A stretch of DNA of 51,123 nt from Umbribacter vaginalis (GTDB lineage: Bacteria; Actinomycetota; Coriobacteriia; Coriobacteriales; Eggerthellaceae): positions 162,230 to 213,352 of the forward strand of contig KQ959713.1 of NCBI GenBank assembly GCA_001552935.1. The letters are read 5' to 3'. Position numbers and translations under genes: made by a program. Position 1 is the stretch's first letter, and the number at the start of each line of letters is the position of its first letter. A model generated the notes under the pieces. It was not told the origin of the DNA, searched no databases, and saw only the letters and a list, made by a program, of their open reading frames with translations. Of the stretch, positions 47,901-51,123 are shown piece by piece.

Positions 47901-49154
47901 AGAATTCTACCTGATACGAAAATTATTCCTGTTAAAGCTTCGTTGTCGCACGATGTACGCATAGCATGCAACTTATATAAATCACGTACTGCCAATTCCT
48001 TCCATCATGCTCATGATGCGCTGCTGGCATCTACCATGGGTCGCTTTGTACAAACGCGCTTTCCCGATATGTATGAAAACCCTGTAAGATACGTAAAAAT
48101 ATTACGCGCATATATTGCTCAAAGCAAGTTGCAACACAGTGCTCAAACTCGGAATTTCGATTCACGCAGCTTTATGGCGCATAGTTTCTTTTGCGATTAT
48201 AGTAACGAAAACGGTGACACTATATGGAATAGCGCTTCTGAGATAGAACGCCTTCGCCGTGCGCTTAGCTATAAAAATTTATATCTCACCAGAAGACCTT
48301 TTATCGATGCTGGCCAGTTCTGGGATCAAACCATTTACTCGCCGCACGACAAGAAGAAAACACCAGATTCACTTATTCCGCTTAAAAAGAATTTAGACAC
48401 TCAGAAATATGGTGGTTATTCAGGGAAAGACTACGCACACTTCTTTATTTATAGCGTGCTTAACAAACAAGGAGATGTAGAGTATCGCTTCGATGGTGTG
48501 CCCTTGTATATAGCAGCAAACATAAATCGTGATGATAGAGGTGCTTTAGCACAGTATGCCAAGCAATTGGTAGAACATGAAAACGTGCCAAACGCTAAAA
48601 GAAAAACAAAGGATCTGGTCTTCCAGCGTATCGAGCGCGCGTGCGTTCCAAAATATCAGCTTATTTGTATTAGCCAATGCAGTGGAGACAGCGATCGTTC
48701 AGTAAGCGATTATTACTACATAACAGGCAAAAAAGAAGTAAGAAATGCGCTTCAGCTTGCCTTCCCAATGCATCTTTATGGAGCAATCAATGCTATAGAA
48801 GACAAAAAAGAACTGGATGACAGTGCCTTAGAAGAACTGGTGGTATACATATTGCGTAATGCACCGCGTATTGCTCCTGATGTATTTAGACGCTTAAACC
48901 TTACAGAAAAACTGGCCGATTGCCTTGACATACCTGATCGTATTGAGTTACAGAACTCAATTTATGGTCTCTTTAACCTTATTAATGCAGAATCCAATGT
49001 AGTTAATCTTCAAATATTTGGTGGTGCAAAAACAGCAGGCGTAAAACTCATTAATCTAAACTCACTGCTTAATGATCCCGCCACCACGGTGACCTTTATT
49101 GATCAATCCGTAACAGGCATGTTCGAGCGAAAGGAAACCATTGGCATTTCGTGA
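44946..49154 (+). CDS. cas9: Type II-A Cas9 endonuclease
   Basis: Cas9 is the RNA-guided nuclease that cuts both strands of invading DNA. The 1402-residue protein has RuvC-I (D14 in [15 protein letters not shown]) and the arginine-rich bridge helix ([15 protein letters not shown], about residues 60-75). A large helical recognition lobe follows. RuvC-II has E804 in IYIETTR, HNH has D890-H891 in [11 protein letters not shown], and RuvC-III has [10 protein letters not shown] with D1024. A PAM-interacting C-terminal domain completes it. All catalytic residues are present. The size matches other II-A enzymes. The ATG follows AAGGAGCTCTGTCAAC. cas1 overlaps its end by 14 bases. PAM preference cannot be read from sequence. 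Confidence 0.97.
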   Translation: MKLRNAKDYSIGLDVGTGSTGWAVTTLDGDLFTFNHRPTLGSRLFESASTAQETREARGARRRLKRRRWRISLLQEQFAAEMESCDSNFFIRLNQSRLWQEDRTEQGKGYLFGGKPILCGAQIFANEQEYYQQFPTIFHLRKFLVECSEQVDLRLIYLALHNIVKYRGNFLYQDNKTLNVRNFNLDSQIADFLDQLQLWCENNDLCFHEIDGTTTLASQLNTCFHQQSNQQKKDTLKTFFATCIENDKIAGELTKALLGYKTDFKIIFNIEGEKDEYKAKCNEEEKILKLQETIDDANQVLLQSILNLYSGIIVEKILNNTAVKNESAQCTLSAYHCYSYALYSKQLRTLKKLVRKYNPQRYNECFNLSAEDPKAKKQLCTYARYNAQHSTDYDEFKKYIKDLFENTDAVNDAAYQQMKQDFDEEKFLRRQKTSDNGVYPYQFHLEEMQLIIENQAQHYPFLTKIKPKLESLVTFRIPYYVGPLTQKGIQRNGRKFAWSKRNKDAENQRIYPWNWDSIIDKSASAEAFILRMTGKCTYLYGEDVLPKESLLYQEFCVLNELNGARWNCDGERRMPLSNKDCKAIYRQLFLKKQKVSYADVSNYLKAQGHINNSVAGGQGEHGFESTLSSHHFFRKLFNVDAANDLTAQQIETAEQLILWGTIFEDKEIFEQKIKERFGDMFSKDEIKTIARRKFSGWGKCSKQLLSGLTVETPRGRESIIDVLRNGHPENGRTLVFMQVITDKKLEFDKKIEEYNNEHLAKTNESVLDTAIMSPAIKRGVNQALHIVGEIRRITKHDPTCIYIETTRDEKDGKHNTRTSSRYSSLKKNLETLKSIDKANAPAIKHSLELLETYKKQNIDDKLFLYFTQNGKCMYSGKSLDINNLSSYQIDHVIPQSYITDNSFDNRVLVYASENQRKSDSLLLSSVIQAKQEPFWTSLEKAGLISEKKHNNLKRKSLSDAQIKGFINRQLVETSQIVKVLRDELSRILPDTKIIPVKASLSHDVRIACNLYKSRTANSFHHAHDALLASTMGRFVQTRFPDMYENPVRYVKILRAYIAQSKLQHSAQTRNFDSRSFMAHSFFCDYSNENGDTIWNSASEIERLRRALSYKNLYLTRRPFIDAGQFWDQTIYSPHDKKKTPDSLIPLKKNLDTQKYGGYSGKDYAHFFIYSVLNKQGDVEYRFDGVPLYIAANINRDDRGALAQYAKQLVEHENVPNAKRKTKDLVFQRIERACVPKYQLICISQCSGDSDRSVSDYYYITGKKEVRNALQLAFPMHLYGAINAIEDKKELDDSALEELVVYILRNAPRIAPDVFRRLNLTEKLADCLDIPDRIELQNSIYGLFNLINAESNVVNLQIFGGAKTAGVKLINLNSLLNDPATTVTFIDQSVTGMFERKETIGIS

Positions 49155-50022
49155 GATATTTATAGAAAACCCATGTAAGTGCTCCTACCAAAGCGGTTGC
49201 ATGGTTATACGTACAGAGCACAATACCCATTCCATACATTTAAGCGAGTTTGATGCCGTCTGCCTTGAAACGCAGACGGCATACCTGAGCGCTTACTTGC
49301 TCTCGGAGCTCGCAAAAAACAAAATATCCCTTATTATCCCCGATGAACGGCATAATCCCGTTGGTCAATTATTACCGCTTTTTGGCGCGTATAACATATT
49401 CCAACGATCCAACGAGCAATTACAATGGAGTGAACCGTCCAAAAAACGTGTATGGCAGCAAATTATTATGCATAAAATAAATAACCAAGCCGATGTGCTC
49501 CTTGACTGTGGTCATACTAATCCTGCCAATCAACTCTATGAACTGGCGCGTACTGTAAAATCGGGCGATACAACGAACCGCGAGGCAGTAGCTGCAAATA
49601 TTTACTTTAGAGCGCTCTTTGGATCTCATTTTTCACGCGATGACGGTTCGCCTATCAATGGAATGCTTAACTATGGCTATGCTATTTTGCTCTCTATACT
49701 AAACAGAGAGCTTGCTGCCAAAGGTTTATTGTTGCAATGCGGAATTTATCATCGAGGCCCTGCCAACCCATTCAATTTAAGCTGCGATTTTATGGAGCCA
49801 TTTCGGCCTGTTATTGATCGAATTATTGTTGAAGGGGAATTTAGCGAACTTACGCGAGAAGTAAAATACAATCTTATTGATATGCCAAACCTTGAATTTG
49901 AGTACAAAAACGGCATTTATAAGCTGCGTTCAATTATTCACATGTATATAAGCGAATGTATAAATGCCCTTAATAAAACCATTCCTGTAAGTGATATCAG
50001 CTCTTTTAACGCAATGCCATGA
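49141..50022 (+). CDS. cas1: Type II-A Cas1 integrase
   Basis: This is the second Cas1 of the window, distinct from the I-E one. The 293-residue protein opens [24 protein letters not shown], a type II-like start. The three metal ligands are visible: E148 in [17 protein letters not shown]204 in [17 protein letters not shown], and E219 in MEPFRP. It starts with TTG at 49141 inside cas9 and its stop overlaps the cas2 ATG, so translation is coupled. With Cas2, Csn2 and Cas9 it should insert 30-base spacers next to the leader beyond 51096. Confidence 0.95.
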   Translation: MAFREIFIENPCKCSYQSGCMVIRTEHNTHSIHLSEFDAVCLETQTAYLSAYLLSELAKNKISLIIPDERHNPVGQLLPLFGAYNIFQRSNEQLQWSEPSKKRVWQQIIMHKINNQADVLLDCGHTNPANQLYELARTVKSGDTTNREAVAANIYFRALFGSHFSRDDGSPINGMLNYGYAILLSILNRELAAKGLLLQCGIYHRGPANPFNLSCDFMEPFRPVIDRIIVEGEFSELTREVKYNLIDMPNLEFEYKNGIYKLRSIIHMYISECINALNKTIPVSDISSFNAMP

Positions 50023-50351
50023 CCGATAGACGAGTACGATATATGCGCATGATTGTATTTTTTGACCTTCCTATTCTTACGGAGGCCGATAAAAAGGAAT
50101 ATCGACACTTTCGCAGATTTTTGATTAATGAGGGCTTTGTGTTTATGCAGCAATCGGTATATGTGCGCCTAGTGATAAATGATGCTGCGTATATGTATGC
50201 ACTGGAACGACTAACGCAACATAAGCCGCCTAAGGGTTTAGTACAAGTATTACGCATTACTGAAAAACAATTTAGTAATATGACATATCTTACGGGAGAG
50301 GCGCCGTTTAATGATAGAGAAACCTCTTTGAAAGGGCTGATCATTATATGA
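50019..50351 (+). CDS. cas2: Type II-A Cas2
   Basis: Cas2 is the dimeric ferredoxin-fold partner of Cas1. The 110-residue protein has the typical first strand YMRMIVFFDLP with its conserved Asp, the HFRRFLINEGFVFMQQSVYVRL segment and ILRITEKQFSNM. It starts in an ATGA overlap with cas1 and its stop overlaps the csn2 ATG. Unlike the I-E Cas2 it carries no exonuclease domain. Confidence 0.95.
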   Translation: MTDRRVRYMRMIVFFDLPILTEADKKEYRHFRRFLINEGFVFMQQSVYVRLVINDAAYMYALERLTQHKPPKGLVQVLRITEKQFSNMTYLTGEAPFNDRETSLKGLIII

Positions 50352-51046
50352 AATTATGCATTAACGGCTTTGAACATACGTGCGATATTAACCCTTATCA
50401 GCCTTTTATGCTTTCTGTGCATAGCAAGATACTCTATACGCGCATAATAAGCTCGTTGCTGTCGCACTTAGGAGAACATGCGCAAGAACCCTATGCGTTT
50501 ATCGATCAGGACAATAAAGCTATCAGTCCACTTCAAGCATGTTCCGTGATTATTGATCCGTTTAATCTTCCTTGGTCGGATAAAAGCTTTATAGGAGAAT
50601 TACAAAAACAGCTCTGCGCAACCATGCAATCTGATATCAATCAAAGTCTTGAAATACAACAACAAGCAAATCAGCTATTTTCACTTATCAACACCTATGC
50701 TCTGCAATATAGCGCAGATTATACTTTTTCAGTAGAATGGAGTTTAGATAAGTTTCTGAAATCATTTGCTTTCGGTATTGAGCTTTCAGAACAATCTACG
50801 CTCCTTGACAAGCTTATACAGTTCTTGCATTTTGCACAAGACATACACTATAAAAAAGTAATTATTTTTGTTAATTTGTCGCTCTTTTTGAGTGACAATG
50901 AACTAAAAATTTTCCTTGAAGAAGTGCTAAAAGCTCCTATTTCAATGCTCTTTCTGGAGAATGCCATACCTAACAATGTGTATAATGGTTGCAATAATCT
51001 TGTTGTTGACGAGGCATTATGTGAAACAATTTACAAGAATTGCTAG
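50348..51046 (+). CDS. csn2: Csn2 adaptation protein of type II-A
   Basis: Csn2 is a ring-shaped tetramer that slides on DNA ends and is needed for spacer acquisition in type II-A systems. The 232-residue protein shows the family layout: an N-terminal LCINGFEHTCDINPYQPFML, the central long-helix part (EIQQQANQLFSLINTYALQYS), and the strand KKVIIFVNLSLFLSDNELK near residue 180. Sequence conservation in this family is low, so the assignment rests also on position as the last gene before the array. Its presence defines subtype II-A. Confidence 0.9.
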   Translation: MKLCINGFEHTCDINPYQPFMLSVHSKILYTRIISSLLSHLGEHAQEPYAFIDQDNKAISPLQACSVIIDPFNLPWSDKSFIGELQKQLCATMQSDINQSLEIQQQANQLFSLINTYALQYSADYTFSVEWSLDKFLKSFAFGIELSEQSTLLDKLIQFLHFAQDIHYKKVIIFVNLSLFLSDNELKIFLEEVLKAPISMLFLENAIPNNVYNGCNNLVVDEALCETIYKNC

Positions 51047-51096
51047 TTAAGCGACCCACTCTTTTTGCAATGGAGAGTGAAACGAAATGCTCCATG
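51047..51096 (+). promoter_or_regulatory. Leader of the type II-A array
   Basis: Only 50 bases separate csn2 from the first repeat. They contain an inverted repeat, ATGGAG (51070-51075) and CTCCAT (51090-51095), immediately before the repeat. This is where new spacers would be inserted. I see no clear promoter, so pre-crRNA transcription may begin inside csn2. Confidence 0.6.
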
Positions 51097-51123
51097 GTTT
51101 TGGAGCAGTGTCGTTTTAACTGG
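51097..51123 (+). CRISPR. First type II-A repeat, cut by window end
   Basis: The visible 27 bases begin GTTTTGGAGCAGTGTCG and are typical of the 5' part of a 36-base type II-A repeat. TGTCGTTTTAACTGG is identical to the plus-strand sequence at 44885-44899, which is the template of the tracrRNA anti-repeat. This confirms that tracrRNA and array belong together. Confidence 0.9.

Overview
The window looks like a chromosome segment of an actinobacterium of the class Coriobacteriia, probably the menaquinone-making Eggerthellales branch. The clues are a fused TsaB-RimI-TsaD gene, a CAP protein with cell-wall-binding type 2 repeats, and linked hyp, tat and menG genes. The genus is inferred and not proven. 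Base composition is moderate, with clearly AT-rich islands.

Layout. Positions 1-3500 hold almost no intact genes. They contain a family of paired structured repeats (four copies, one chimeric), a broken ribbon-helix-helix gene, an orphan Phd/YefM-type antitoxin, several hairpins, and a long decayed tail of a CRISPR array in which promoter-plus-hairpin modules sit between degenerate repeats. The intact type I-E array (3528-4224) follows. It is transcribed leftward, with the complete I-E operon cas3-cas8e-cse2-cas7e-cas5e-cas6e-cas1-cas2/dnaQ on the minus strand (14254 down to 4254). Cas2 is fused to a DEDDh exonuclease, and its gene runs almost into the first repeat.

Positions 14.3-44.5 kb are ordinary housekeeping chromosome. 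They hold groES-groEL under a CIRCE element, a tatA-tatC-hypA-hypB-nadE run (protein export, NiFe-hydrogenase maturation, NAD synthesis), menG, the t6A genes tsaE and tsaB-rimI-tsaD, a secreted cell-wall protein, coaX, a two-component system, bioY, a MATE exporter, birA, folP-folK, ftsH, hpt, maf and tilS. The tilS-hpt-ftsH-fol order is the usual actinobacterial one, here interrupted by maf and a YcxB-like membrane protein gene.

Positions 44.8-51.1 kb hold a complete type II-A CRISPR-Cas locus. A tracrRNA is transcribed leftward from a promoter lying over the cas9 ribosome-binding site. It is followed by cas9-cas1-cas2-csn2 in overlapping order, a short leader, and the first repeat, which is cut by the window end. 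The tracrRNA anti-repeat matches that repeat. The cell therefore carries two independent adaptive immune systems.

The points most worth a second look are: (1) the structured repeat family at 322-3405, whose stems show compensatory changes that are partly silent at the protein level; (2) two spacers of the I-E array that differ only at third codon positions of one shared peptide; (3) the promoter-plus-hairpin modules inside the decayed array.
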